64,000 nt of DNA from DATARH01 sp963734125 (GCA_963734125.1 CAVTGB010000012.1:11739-75738); one strand, 5' to 3'; counted from the stretch's first letter, positions 53,101 through 61,949 are shown. Numbers and translations: made by a program. Notes: generated by a model not told the origin, from the sequence alone.

Positions 53101-54350
53101 GCTGATTCCTCCCTCCTGAGGCGCAGTGGCGGCGCGTCCGGCATCGACCCGCTGTTGGATCGGCGCAGCGCGAAAATCCCCGAGCCGAGCGCGAGCACGA
53201 TAAACCCGCCGACGACCGCGATCATGCTGACGGCAATCGGATAGGGCAGCAAGGCGACCACAAACGTGCCGAGCGCGGCAACCGCCATCTGCAGAAAGCC
53301 CATCAGCCCCGAGGCCGTACCAGCGAGCCGCGGCTGGATGCTGAGGCCGGCCGCCATCACCGCGGGCTGGCTCAGCCCGTCGCCGATCTCGCAGACCGCG
53401 ACGGGCAGGAACAGCGCCCAGACCCCGAGCCCCACCCAAAGGTAGCAGAGCGCCAGCGCTGTCGCCGCGGTGAACGCGATCACCCGGCTGAGCAGCAAGA
53501 GGCGCAGGCTGCCGAGGCGCGGCGCGAAGCGGGCGGCGCCGGCGTTGCCGAGCATGTAAGTCGCCATCGGCAAGAGGATCATCAGCCCATAGGTACTGGG
53601 CGGCTCGCCCATCGCGTCCGCGAGGATATGGGGCGCGCTGGCGATAAAGGTGAACCAGGACGCACTGGTGCAGGCGCTGCACAGGGCAAAGCCGACAAAC
53701 TGCGGCGAGCGCATGAGGCTGATAAAGGCCCCTGCCATGCCGACGAAGTCGACGCGCGTGGGGTGGGCATTGGTCTCGTTGAGCCGCGCTACCGTCAAGC
53801 CCAGCACGATCGCGCCAAGGATGCCGAGAACCGCGAAGATCGCCCGCCAACCGACCCACTCGGCGAGGTAGGCGCCGATCGCCGGCGAGATCGCCGGGGC
53901 GAGCGTCATCGCCATCATCACGATAGCGAGGCCGCGCGCTGCAGCCTCGCGCTCGTAGACATCGCGGATGATCGCCCGGCCGAGCACGATCCCGGCGCAG
54001 GCGCCGACGCCTTCGAGGACGCGCCCGAAGACCAGCGAAGTGATCGATCCGGCAAAGCTGCAAATCAGCGTGCCGACGAGAAAGGCGAGGAGCCCGGCGA
54101 TCAGCACCGGACGCCGCCCGAAGCGGTCGGAGAGCGGTCCGTAAACCAGCTGCCCGCCGGCGATTCCGGCGAGGTAGAGGGTGAGGACCAATTGCACATG
54201 CGCCGGGCTTTCGGCGAACACGCCGACAAGGAGCGGCAGCACCGGCACGACGATATGCAGCGCGCAGAACGCCAGCGCCGTTACCGCTGCGAGCAGCGCC
54301 AGCGACGGCGGCCGACCGGTGTCAATGCGAACGAAGCCGAACAATCTCAC
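53097..54350 (-). CDS. MFS transporter, Bcr/CflA (drug resistance) family
   Basis: A 417-residue, twelve-helix carrier. The signature YGPLSDRFGRRPVLIAGLLA between helices 2 and 3 and RVLEGVGACAGIVLGRAIIR in helix 4-5 are typical of Bcr/CflA drug-proton antiporters. The start is GTG 54350. It is coupled to fahA by a 4-base overlap, so its substrate may be an aromatic acid or a toxic intermediate of tyrosine breakdown rather than a drug (inference). Confidence 0.9.
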   Translation of the reverse strand: MRLFGFVRIDTGRPPSLALLAAVTALAFCALHIVVPVLPLLVGVFAESPAHVQLVLTLYLAGIAGGQLVYGPLSDRFGRRPVLIAGLLAFLVGTLICSFAGSITSLVFGRVLEGVGACAGIVLGRAIIRDVYEREAAARGLAIVMMAMTLAPAISPAIGAYLAEWVGWRAIFAVLGILGAIVLGLTVARLNETNAHPTRVDFVGMAGAFISLMRSPQFVGFALCSACTSASWFTFIASAPHILADAMGEPPSTYGLMILLPMATYMLGNAGAARFAPRLGSLRLLLLSRVIAFTAATALALCYLWVGLGVWALFLPVAVCEIGDGLSQPAVMAAGLSIQPRLAGTASGLMGFLQMAVAALGTFVVALLPYPIAVSMIAVVGGFIVLALGSGIFALRRSNSGSMPDAPPLRLRREESA

Positions 54351-54372
54351 GCCCTCGTGCCTAACCCCGGAC

Positions 54373-54410
54373 CGAGATTGCTTCGTCGCTGCGCTCCTCG
54401 CAATGACAAC
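54373..54410. repeat. Family A repeat, single arm
   Basis: GAGATTGCTTCGTCGCTGCG then CTCCTCGCAATGACAAC. It is the half-element between the MFS start and the GNAT gene end. Confidence 0.8.
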
Positions 54411-54422
54411 CAGGACCGCCGC

Positions 54423-55148
54423 TCATCCCTCGCGTGATCTGAAGCTCGCCAGGCCGCGGCGCTGGGTGCCGTCGGCGGTGAAGTTCGCCGGTTGGAGCCA
54501 GCGCTCGAACGCCGTCCGCAGCGCCGGCCACTCGCCGTCAATGACCGAGAACCACGCGGTGTCGCGGTTGCGCCCGCGGGTGACCTGCGCCTGGCGGAAC
54601 AGCCCCTCGTATTGAAACCCGAGGCGCAATGCGGCGGCGCGCGACGGCGCATTCAGCGAATTGCATTTCCATTCATAGCGGCGATAGCCGAGTTCGTCGA
54701 AAACCCGGCGCATCATGAGATACATCGCCTCGGTTCCCGCCGGCCGGCGCTGGAGGCGCGGGCTATAGGTGATGCTGCCGACTTCGATCACCCCGGACGC
54801 GGGGTCGATCCGCATCAGCGCTGCGGTCCCTACCGCCTCACCCGTAGGGGTGTCGATGATCGCGTGGACCAGCGGATCCTCGGCGAGGGCCGCCGCCCCG
54901 GCCCAATCGCGGTATTCCTCGATCGAGGCATAAGGCCCGCGTGGCAGGTAGGTCCACATGCGGCCGTCGCGGTCCTCGGCATAGGCGGCGAAAAGCTGCG
55001 CCGCATGGCGCTCCGGATCCAAGGGCTCGACCGTGCAAAACCGCCCCGCCATCGCCGTGCGCGGTGGCCTCGGCCGCGGCGACCAGCCGGGCAGAGGCGC
55101 GCCGACGGGCTGACCCAAGTGATTGCGGTGTTCGGTGCTCTCGCTCAT
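54423..55148 (-). CDS. GNAT-family N-acetyltransferase
   Basis: 241 residues. Similar to RimJ/RimL-like acetyltransferases: CTVEPLDPERHAAQLFAAYA, MWTYLPRGPYASIEEYRDWA, DTPTGEAVGTAALMRIDPAS, IEVGSITYSPRLQRRPAGTE and RYEWKCNSLNAPSRAAALRL, with LGFQYEGLFRQAQ at the end. The acetyl-CoA-binding R/Q-x-x-G-x-G/A is replaced by QRRPAGTEA, as is usual in this branch. The start at ATG 55148 lies well inside a longer open frame. Confidence 0.9.
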   Translation of the reverse strand: MSESTEHRNHLGQPVGAPLPGWSPRPRPPRTAMAGRFCTVEPLDPERHAAQLFAAYAEDRDGRMWTYLPRGPYASIEEYRDWAGAAALAEDPLVHAIIDTPTGEAVGTAALMRIDPASGVIEVGSITYSPRLQRRPAGTEAMYLMMRRVFDELGYRRYEWKCNSLNAPSRAAALRLGFQYEGLFRQAQVTRGRNRDTAWFSVIDGEWPALRTAFERWLQPANFTADGTQRRGLASFRSREG

Positions 55149-55267
55149 GCACGGAGTTCTACGCGCAATCTGCGGCCGATGGCCATGCCGTGTCAGGCTA
55201 TGGCGGGGACGCCCTCGGTCACGGGCGCCCCCGGGCCGTTCTATTGCTTTTGCCGGCGCGGTACGCC

Positions 55268-56677
55268 TCAGGCGTATGCCGGAACGCGCTCGGTCACGGT
55301 CTCGAGCTGGCCGACGGTCTCGCGGCCGAAAGCCAGCGGGATGAAGGCACCGATCGCGACGACGACGAAAATCGTGCCGAAGAAGATCGTCGCCGAGCCC
55401 GTGTAGGGCTCCATCAGAAGCGGCGCCATCCCGCCGGCGAACAGCCGTGCGAACGATTCGCCAAAGATGTGTCCGCGCCCCCGCAACGCCGTCGGGAACT
55501 GCTCGGAGAGATAAACCCTGGTGGCGGTAAACGCCGACAGGACCGTGAACCCCATGATCAGCCCGCCCGCCACCATCATCACGCCCGAGAACTGTCCGGC
55601 GCGGTGCGCCAGCAGCATCAGCCCGAGGCCCGGCAAGGAACCGAGGAGCGCATAACAGATCGTCCAGCGCCGCCCGATAACCTCCATCAGGAAGCCGGTG
55701 AAGCCCTTGCCGAAGAAACTTGCCGCATAGACGATCGAGGTCAATCCCAGGCTCGCGCTGACGGCAAAGCCCTGATCGTTGAGCGCCTTGGGCAGCAGCA
55801 CCGAAATCAGGAAATAGGCGGTCCCGGCGCACACACCGCTCAGGATGCCGACGGTGGTCCAACGCAGCTGACCTTTGGCGAACAAGGCCCAGTAGGGCGG
55901 CAGCACCTCGCGGGCCGCTTCCTGGTGGTCGCCGAGCTCGGCCACGGTCAGCGGCGGCACCCGGTTGCCGCTGCGGGCGATGAGCCGGTTGACGATATCG
56001 ACTGCGGTTTGCGCCCGGCCTTTTTGCAGGTGCCACCGCGGGCTTTCCGGGAGCACGAAATAGATCAGCACCGGCACGACGGTAATCGCCAGCCCGCCGG
56101 GCAATGCCAGAAAACGAAAGGCGTATTCGTTGCCGGCGAGCAGGCCGCCGATGAACGGCACCACGGTAAACGAGGCGGCCAGCGACATCTCATAGATCGC
56201 GCCATAGGTGCGGCGGTGCTGGGCCGGCATCAGTTCAGCGGCGATCGGGAAGGCTGCCGATACGGCGCCGCCGGCGCCGATCCCGGTCAGCAAACGCACG
56301 ATGATCAGCTGGTCGGCGCTCTGCACCAGCGGGATCAACAGCGTGAAACCGGTCGTCGCGATCACCCCGATCAGCATGATTGTCTTGCGGCTCCAGTGGT
56401 CGGACACTGAAGAAGACAGGAAGCCGCCGACGCACAGCATGAAGGTCGGGCCGACCGCGAGCCACTTGATGTCGGCCCCGGTCAGGTGCAACGGCGCCTT
56501 GGCCAGCACCAGGAGCGACCCGGTCATCACCAGATCGTAGCCCTCGATAAAGCCGACGAGGGCGAGCACGGCGATGATCAGTATGTGATAGGCGCTGAAG
56601 GGAATGGTGTCGAGCTTGTGGCCGAGCACAAACCCCGCGCTATTTGCCGATCGGTCGATCGGGTGACTGTCTGCCAT
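55268..56677 (-). CDS. MFS transporter, aromatic acid/sugar-type
   Basis: A 469-residue, twelve-helix carrier of the aromatic acid:H+ symporter/sugar porter type. Segments: LIIAVLALVGFIEGYDLVMT (helix 1, GYDL motif), GGFLSSSVSDHWSRKTIMLI (loop 2-3), RLLTGIGAGGAVSAAFPIAA (helix 4), PESPRWHLQKGR, and LSEQFPTALRGRGHIFGESF (helix 10-11 loop). The D-x-D-x-x-GRR/SRK loop 2-3 pattern and central hydrophilic domain resemble PcaK/MhpT. The promoter region is 56678-56963. Confidence 0.9.
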   Translation of the reverse strand: MADSHPIDRSANSAGFVLGHKLDTIPFSAYHILIIAVLALVGFIEGYDLVMTGSLLVLAKAPLHLTGADIKWLAVGPTFMLCVGGFLSSSVSDHWSRKTIMLIGVIATTGFTLLIPLVQSADQLIIVRLLTGIGAGGAVSAAFPIAAELMPAQHRRTYGAIYEMSLAASFTVVPFIGGLLAGNEYAFRFLALPGGLAITVVPVLIYFVLPESPRWHLQKGRAQTAVDIVNRLIARSGNRVPPLTVAELGDHQEAAREVLPPYWALFAKGQLRWTTVGILSGVCAGTAYFLISVLLPKALNDQGFAVSASLGLTSIVYAASFFGKGFTGFLMEVIGRRWTICYALLGSLPGLGLMLLAHRAGQFSGVMMVAGGLIMGFTVLSAFTATRVYLSEQFPTALRGRGHIFGESFARLFAGGMAPLLMEPYTGSATIFFGTIFVVVAIGAFIPLAFGRETVGQLETVTERVPAYA

Positions 56678-56854
56678 CGTTACCTCCCAGAGCGGTCGAA
56701 CCGGCGGACGATGCGATGGCGCGGAACCGACGAGGCAGACTATTCCTTCATTCGAGAACAGAGTCTCGGGTATTTTCTAGTTTTACCAACGCCTTGCGAG
56801 TTCTGGCGATCGTACCAAATGTCACCGGATCGACCTTTTTCCTCCCCACGCTCG

Positions 56855-56885
56855 GCCGGATCCTTGCCGGATCCTTGCCGGACCC
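56855..56885. repeat. Short tandem repeat of 11 bases
   Basis: The unit GCCGGATCCTT occurs twice in a row with a third partial copy (GCCGGACCC). It is in the 56678-56963 gap, the upstream region of the MFS gene and downstream region of pncB; the rest of the gap is less GC-rich and shows no further gene or clear promoter. Confidence 0.6.
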
Positions 56886-56963
56886 ATGCCGTCTCACGGT
56901 CCCTCTTGGGACCATGTGGGCAGCGTAGTTGAGCCCCGCGTCGCTGTCATCGGGAAAATAAAC

Positions 56964-58121
56964 TTATGTCATTGCTTTATGTTCCCGGCCCCGGCTCGGC
57001 TGCCCTTCGATGAGCTTGCGCAGCAGGAACTCGCGCCCGGCCTTGACCATCGGCTTTCCGTTAAAGGCGATGATGTCGGCCGTAGCGTAGGTTTCGCTCC
57101 AAATCTCGGGGAGATACGAGCCGGTGCCGATGACGTCGATCGGCGCGTTGGCGGCCGCCATCATCCGGCATTTCTCGGGTCCGAACCCCGAGCTGGCGAC
57201 GATCTTGGTGGCCTGAAACCCGGCCTCGTTCAGCACCAGGCGCAATTGCCACAGCGCTGCCGCCGAGACGCCGGTGCCGACCAGATAGCGGAGTTCCGCT
57301 TCGGTGCGATAGCCGCGGATCGATTGCGGCGCATGGCGTTCAAGGATTTCGTAGGAGCGCGCCAGGTCGAGCCCCTCGCAATAGCGCCCGCCCGGGGTGT
57401 CCATGCGGAAGGCGAGGCGCCCCGCTGCGGCAAGCTCGGGAAAGCGCCGGGCGACCGCGACCGCGTCGGTTGTCTCCTGCCCGAAATAATCGACGAGCAC
57501 TGTCAACGGCTCGTCGGCAAAGGTCTCGTGAAACATCTCGGCGGCACGCACCGTCGATCCGGCGTAGCCGATGAGCGCGTGCGGCATCGTTCCCATGCCG
57601 CTCTCATGCCCGAAGAAATGCGCCGTCGCTGCCGCCGCGCAGCCGACAAACCCGGTAGCGCCGGCGACCGCTTTGGCGTGGGCCGAGCCGACCGCCGCGG
57701 CGTAGGCCATCAGTTCGGCCATCTCGGCGCCGGCGCAGTGGCGCGCATCCATCGCCAGAAACGCCACCTTCGGCAGGTCGGCGCACATGGCCGAGGCATT
57801 GTAGGCGGCGACGCACGCCGGCCCCAATTTCTGCAGCAGCACGGTTTCGAGATCGACCAGGTGATAGAGCGGGCCGGTCAGATAGAGGATCGGCTCGCCG
57901 GCGCCGATCCAGGCGGCCTCGGGATGGTTGAGCTCGATCGTGAAGCTGACCCCGCGCTCCTTCGCCTTCCCTTCGAGAAACTCGATGGCCAGGCGCGGCG
58001 TGCAGATGACCGGTCGGCGCATGAAGACCGCATAGGTCGCCTCGCAATCGCCAAACCGCCCGACGATCGCCTTCGTCTTGAGGAAATAGCTGTCGGTCCG
58101 CGCCGCGAGGTCGTCAGTCAT
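56964..58121 (-). CDS. pncB: Nicotinate phosphoribosyltransferase family protein
   Basis: 385 residues; NAPRTase couples nicotinate and PRPP in NAD salvage. Segments: DLAARTDSYFLKTKAIVGRF, IGAGEPILYLTGPLYHLVDL, VAFLAMDARHCAGAEMAELM, GFVGCAAAATAHFFGHESGM, GTMPHALIGYAGSTVRAAEM, LTVLVDYFGQETTDAV and SGFGPEKCRMM, ending in IDVIGTGSYLPEIWSETYAT. The conserved GTMPHA and GTG/SS motifs of the family are present. Probably monocistronic. Confidence 0.9.
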   Translation of the reverse strand: MTDDLAARTDSYFLKTKAIVGRFGDCEATYAVFMRRPVICTPRLAIEFLEGKAKERGVSFTIELNHPEAAWIGAGEPILYLTGPLYHLVDLETVLLQKLGPACVAAYNASAMCADLPKVAFLAMDARHCAGAEMAELMAYAAAVGSAHAKAVAGATGFVGCAAAATAHFFGHESGMGTMPHALIGYAGSTVRAAEMFHETFADEPLTVLVDYFGQETTDAVAVARRFPELAAAGRLAFRMDTPGGRYCEGLDLARSYEILERHAPQSIRGYRTEAELRYLVGTGVSAAALWQLRLVLNEAGFQATKIVASSGFGPEKCRMMAAANAPIDVIGTGSYLPEIWSETYATADIIAFNGKPMVKAGREFLLRKLIEGQPSRGREHKAMT

Positions 58122-58133
58122 CGCTCAAATGCT

Positions 58134-58220
58134 GTCATTGCGAGCGCAGCGAAGCAATCCCCAGACAGGCGGGATGATCCGATCGGGATTGCTTCGTCGC
58201 TGCGTTCCTCGCAATGACAA
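58134..58220. repeat. Intergenic palindromic repeat, family A, complete
   Basis: TGTCATTGCGAGCGCAGCGA then AGCAATCCC on the left, and GGGATTGCTTCGTCGCTGCG then TTCCTCGCAATGACA on the right. It is a near-perfect inverted pair that fills the 58122-58228 gap between DAHP synthase and pncB. Confidence 0.9.
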
Positions 58221-58228
58221 CGCCCGCC

Positions 58229-59651
58229 TCACGAGACCGTGGCGAGCCGGTGGGCGGTGGCGGCCCCATTGCCGTTGGTTCGCCCCTGCCGCTCGCGCTT
58301 CAGCGCCTCAGCGACCTCGAAGGCGAGTTCCAACGCCTGGTTGGCGTTGAGCCGCGGGTCGCAATGCGTGAGATAATTGGCGGCGAGGCCCTGCTCACTG
58401 ACCTTTTCGGCACCGCCGACGCATTCGGTGACGTTCTGGCCGGTCAGCTCGAGATGCACCCCGCCGGCATAGCTCCCCTCGGCGAGATGAACTGCGAAGG
58501 CGCCCTGCAGCTCGTCGAGGATGCGGTCGAAGACCCGCGTCTTGTAGCCGGTGGACGAAGTGACGGTGTTGCCGTGCATCGGGTCGATGCACCACACGAC
58601 CCGACGCCCTTCGCGTTGGACCGCGCGAATGAGCGGCGGCAGCTTCTCGGCGACCTTGTCGGCGCCCATCCGGGTGATGAGGGTGAGGCGCCCCGGCTCG
58701 TTCCCCGGGTTGAGCTTGTCGATCAGGCGCAACAGATCGTCGGGCTCTAGTGTCGGCCCGCATTTCATGCCCACCGGGTTCTTGATCCCGCCCAGAAACT
58801 CGGCGTGCGCGCCGTCGACCTGCCGGGTGCGGTCGCCGAGCCAGACGAGGTGCGCCGAGCAGTCGTACCAATCCCCGGTCGTCGAAATCGACCCGCGTCA
58901 TCGCCTCCTCATAGGCCAGGAACAAGGCCTCGTGCGAGGTATAGAACTCGGTCTCGCGGATCTGCGGCGCCGTCTCCGAGTTGAGCCCGCACGCCGCCAT
59001 GAAATCCAGGGTCTCGGTCAGCCGGTCGGCCAGCGCCCGATAGCGCTCGCCCTGCGGCGAAGTTGCGACAAAATCCTGGTTCCAGGCATGCACCCGGTGG
59101 AGATCGGCATAGCCGCCCTGAGCGAAGGCGCGCAGCAGGTTCAAGGTGGCGGCCGACTGGTTGTAGGCCTGGATCAGGCGCTGCGGGTCGGGCTCGCGCG
59201 CGGCGGGGTCGAAATCGAGGCCGTTGATGATGTCGCCGCGATAGGAGGGCAGCGTCACCCCGTTCTGCGTCTCCGTGTCCGACGAGCGCGGCTTGGCGAA
59301 CTGCCCGGCCAGCCGCCCCAGCTTGATCACCGGGCAGCCGGCGCCAAAGGTCAAGACCACCGCCATCTGCAACAATACCATGAACGAATCGCGGATATTG
59401 TTGGGGTGGAACTCGGCGAAACTTTCGGCGCAGTCGCCGCCCTGCAGGAGAAACGCCTTGCCGGCGGCGACGTCGGCGAGCCGGTCTTTGAGGCGCCGCG
59501 CTTCGCCGGCGAAAACCAGCGGCGGGAAGTTGTGCAGCGTCTCCTCGACGCGGGTCAGTGCGGCTTCATCGGCATAGCCCGGCACCTGCCGGATCGGCAG
59601 GCCGCGCCAGCTTTGCGGTGTCCAAGTCTGAGATGTCCAATTCTGGGTCAT
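58229..59651 (-). CDS. aroG: Class II 3-deoxy-D-arabino-heptulosonate 7-phosphate (DAHP) synthase (one frameshift)
   Basis: About 473 residues; condenses PEP with erythrose 4-phosphate, the first shikimate-pathway step. Segments: SWRGLPIRQVPGYADEAALT, FLLQGGDCAESFAEFHPNNI, KLGRLAGQFAKPRSSDTETQ, GLNSETAPQIRETEFYTSHE, then in the second frame STTGDWYDCSAHLVWLGDRT, NPVGMKCGPTLEPDDLLRLI, VVWCIDPMHGNTVTSSTGYK and YAGGVHLELTGQNVTECVGG. A one-base insertion at a TTT run near 58884 breaks the frame. The gene should be essential unless duplicated. It stands downstream of a leader peptide and terminator hairpin (59883-59771). Confidence 0.95.
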
Positions 59652-59770
59652 CGCCGGCCACCCCGCCTACGGATCGAAACGTCACGGGCATTCTTACGCA
59701 TGGACTACCTCCTCGGTTGGAGGCCGCTCCACCATCGACGACATCGCCATTCCTAACCTCGGAAACACGA

Positions 59771-59793
59771 AAGCCGCCTCGATGGGGCGGCTT
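59771..59793 (-). terminator. Attenuator terminator hairpin of DAHP synthase
   Basis: On the minus strand AAGCCGCC, loop CCATCGA, GGCGGCTT: a perfect 8-bp stem followed by TTTCGTGTTTCC. It lies 25 bases after the leader stop codon and 120 bases before the DAHP synthase ATG. The T tract is modest. Its 5' arm can pair alternatively with GGCGGC in the end of the leader (59827-59822), which would form an antiterminator. Confidence 0.7.
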
Positions 59794-59817
59794 CGGGAAA
59801 ACGCAATAGTCGCAATC

Positions 59818-59883
59818 CTAGGCCGCCGGCACGTACAGGCGGTACCAAAATCGCGCGAGGTTATGACGGCTAACGCTTGTCAT
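59818..59883 (-). CDS. Aromatic leader peptide of DAHP synthase (21 codons)
   Basis: ATG 59883 to TAG 59818. The second half reads LARFWYRLYVPAA: Phe12, Trp13 and Tyr14 are consecutive and Tyr17 follows, four aromatic codons in six. The stretch 59843-59838 (ACCGCC, covering the end of the Tyr14 codon and the Arg15-Leu16 codons) can pair with GGCGGC at 59827-59822. A ribosome stalled at Phe-Trp-Tyr would mask it and free GGCGGC to pair with the terminator 5' arm. This is standard attenuation logic, but sensing three amino acids at once. No obvious Shine-Dalgarno is seen upstream. Confidence 0.75.
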   Translation of the reverse strand: MTSVSRHNLARFWYRLYVPAA

Positions 59884-60081
59884 GGCCGAGAAGCTAGCCA
59901 CACGGCGCGCCCGGCGCAAGTCCCTTAGCGCAGGGGCCGGTATCGTAGGTCTGGGCCTCGCGGGAAGCGCACATCACCACCGCCTGTTCTCGCCGCGCTC
60001 GCCGGGGCGGGCATGCGGCTTGCGGCGGTGCCGGGTTGCCGGCATAGATGACCATACCGACGCCGCGGGAGTTTGCCTCTG

Positions 60082-60915
60082 ATGATCGAGCGCTTGTTCG
60101 CGATTGGCCGCACGCCCGCCATAACGCTGGGGTTTGTGTGCGCCGGGCTCGGCTTGGTTGTGTGGGCCGGTGCGGCGGGGGCGGCCGAGATCATGCCGCA
60201 TCGCGCGCTCTATACGATGACCTTGGGGCGGGCCGGGGGCGATGCCGGGGTCATCGCGGCGGCCGGCACGATGGCCTATCAATGGGGCGAGACCTGCGAG
60301 GGGTGGACCGTCGAACAGCGGTATCGGCTGAAGATGGGCTACGCCAACTCGCCGGACGTCGCCATCGCGTCGAATTTCGTCACCTGGGAAGCCAAGGACG
60401 GCCTCAACTACCGCTTCAACCAGAAAGAGACGCGCAACGGCACCGCCGATCAGGAGATCCGCGGCGTCGCCAAGCTCGACGGGCCGGGCAGGGGCGGCAC
60501 CGCCGATTTCGAGATACCGCCGGGCAAGAGCTTCAAGCTGCCGGCCGGGATGCTGTTCCCCAGCGCCCACACGATCTTCCTGATCGACGAGGCGAAGGCC
60601 GGCGTCAACTTCGTCTCGAAACACATCTTCGACGGCGCGACTGTGGAGAACGCGGTCCTGGTGTCGGCGGTCATCGGCCCCAAGGTGGCGCCCGATCCCG
60701 CTTCGGTCAAGAAAAGCCCGCTCCTCGATCACCCGGGCTGGCGCGTCCGGCTCGCCTTCTTCCCGGCCGACCCCAAGGAAGAGACGCCCGATTACGAACT
60801 CGGCATGCTGCTGCTCGACAACGGCGTCTCGCGCGACATGGTGATCGATTACGGCGATTACGCGATCCACGCCAAACTCGACGACATCGAGGCCCTCCCG
60901 AAGCCCGGGTGCTGA
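60082..60915 (+). CDS. eipB: Cell envelope integrity protein EipB (DUF1849)
   Basis: A 277-residue periplasmic beta-spiral protein conserved in alphaproteobacteria and needed for envelope stability. Signal peptide (TPAITLGFVCAGLGLVVWAG, AAGAAE), then MPHRALYTMTLGRAGGDAGV, AAAGTMAYQWGETCEGWTVE, SNFVTWEAKDGLNYRFNQKE, FPSAHTIFLIDEAKAGVNFV, KHIFDGATVENAVLVSAVIG and YELGMLLLDNGVSRDMVIDY. These match the DUF1849 pattern. ATG 60082 is chosen over TTG 60073. The start follows a divergent region shared with the DAHP synthase leader. Confidence 0.9.
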   Translation: MIERLFAIGRTPAITLGFVCAGLGLVVWAGAAGAAEIMPHRALYTMTLGRAGGDAGVIAAAGTMAYQWGETCEGWTVEQRYRLKMGYANSPDVAIASNFVTWEAKDGLNYRFNQKETRNGTADQEIRGVAKLDGPGRGGTADFEIPPGKSFKLPAGMLFPSAHTIFLIDEAKAGVNFVSKHIFDGATVENAVLVSAVIGPKVAPDPASVKKSPLLDHPGWRVRLAFFPADPKEETPDYELGMLLLDNGVSRDMVIDYGDYAIHAKLDDIEALPKPGC

Positions 60916-60964
60916 GCCGCGCGGGGAGTTGCGGCCGCCGCCGGACTTTCGCAAGGGAGCCGTG

Positions 60965-61573
60965 TTAGCTCTCGTTCGTCCTCGCATCGTCGATGCCTTT
61001 TTTGATGCGGCTCGACAAGACGAACAGAAAATGTCCTAGCGCCTCAGCAAATCCAACGGACTGCTGAGCTTGCTGCGGAGAGATGTGCGGGTTTTCCTTA
61101 TCGGCGTGGCGCGGCCGGTTCGAGCCAAGGCGCACTTCGTGTGCCCAATCGCCCATCGCAGCGGTGAGAATGTGCTGGCTCACTGCCTCGTCGATGCGAC
61201 TATAGACGCTCCCCTCGATCAAATTGAAATGTTTGAGCATTGCGTCGACCGCGCTTCCGGCCATGACGGCAGCTGCGTCCGGAGCTTGCAGTGTTTCGAG
61301 GGCCTGCTGAAGATAACGGCGTGCCGGATCGGGGATCTCGGGGGCGGCGCTCGGCGCACTAGGGTAGAGGGTCTCGATTGGACCATTCGGCACGGTCATT
61401 CCTTCCCGGCCTACGGCCAACAGGAGCCCTCCGCAACAGGTGGTGGTGTAGATCGCCCATTGCCGATTGCCTCGGATGCCGAAGTCGCCCATCGATGCGA
61501 CTTGGGGTCGCCCCACTCCGCAATGCGGGCACCTTGAGATGCGCGGTGGCTCTGTAAAGCTGAAATCAGTCAT
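60965..61573 (-). CDS. DUF4145 domain protein with N-terminal zinc motif
   Basis: 202 residues. N-terminal Cys pairs (RCPHCG and TTCCGG) suggest a zinc ribbon at about residues 14-50, followed by a helical DUF4145-like domain: YLQQALETLQAPDAAAVMAG, SAVDAMLKHFNLIEGSVYSR and EAVSQHILTAAMGDWAHEVR, LGSNRPRHADKEN. DUF4145 proteins are often linked to defence or mobile elements, but none is adjacent here. ATG 61573 is chosen (MTDFSFTEPP). Convergent with eipB. Confidence 0.8.
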   Translation of the reverse strand: MTDFSFTEPPRISRCPHCGVGRPQVASMGDFGIRGNRQWAIYTTTCCGGLLLAVGREGMTVPNGPIETLYPSAPSAAPEIPDPARRYLQQALETLQAPDAAAVMAGSAVDAMLKHFNLIEGSVYSRIDEAVSQHILTAAMGDWAHEVRLGSNRPRHADKENPHISPQQAQQSVGFAEALGHFLFVLSSRIKKGIDDARTNES

Positions 61574-61667
61574 GCCTCGCGCGCTACGCATGGTGGCAAT
61601 CTACAGCGTGTACCGCGCGCGGTCATCATCCATGCTGCTGTCAGCTCATAGGTTGGGCTTTCTATTC

Positions 61668-61680
61668 GTAATCGGATTAC
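61668..61680. promoter_or_regulatory. Perfect 13-base palindrome upstream of the DUF4145 gene
   Basis: GTAATCGGATTAC (GTAATC / GATTAC) lies about 95 bases before the gene start. Its symmetry and AT content suggest a repressor site, but no family is assignable. Confidence 0.35.
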
Positions 61681-61778
61681 CGCGCCGGGTCATTTGGCGG
61701 GGTGGGGGTTGACATTGCGTCGCCCGCTATACACATTATCGGCTTAATTGCTAATAAATTAATTTCTGTAGAATCTAT

Positions 61779-61890
61779 GAAATTTCCCGCATTCGCCCTT
61801 CGCCGCAAGATGTCCTTGCGAGTGCGCAATAAATTTCCAGCGCCAGTGCAAAAATTCCCTGTGCTTGTACAAAAAATTCCCTGCTCTGCG
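61779..61890. repeat. Iterated AAATTCCC-type words
   Basis: AAATTTCCCGC, AAATTTCCAGC, AAAATTCCCTG and AAAAATTCCCTGC occur around 61779, 61830, 61851 and 61873, the last three at steps of 21-22 bases. Read on the minus strand they give repeated Gly-Asn-Phe codons (GIFCTSTGNFCTGAGN). In memory, GNF-rich intergenic repeats of this sort occur in Bradyrhizobium and relatives. The remainder of the 61574-61993 gap is AT-rich without a gene I can support. Confidence 0.6.
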
Positions 61891-61949
61891 CCTTCCCCCG
61901 GGAGCGTTACCCTCAGAAACGAGAGGGATTTTCGGCATTTCGGCTCGCC

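Noticed and set aside
51781..54063. A single 760-codon open frame joining fumarylacetoacetase with an upstream extension
   Set aside because: The extension overlaps the MFS gene in another frame. GGAGG plus ATG at 53100 gives the normal fumarylacetoacetase length.
54941..56410. A 489-codon plus-strand open frame
   Set aside because: Antisense to the GNAT and MFS genes; composition is typical of a high-GC shadow frame.
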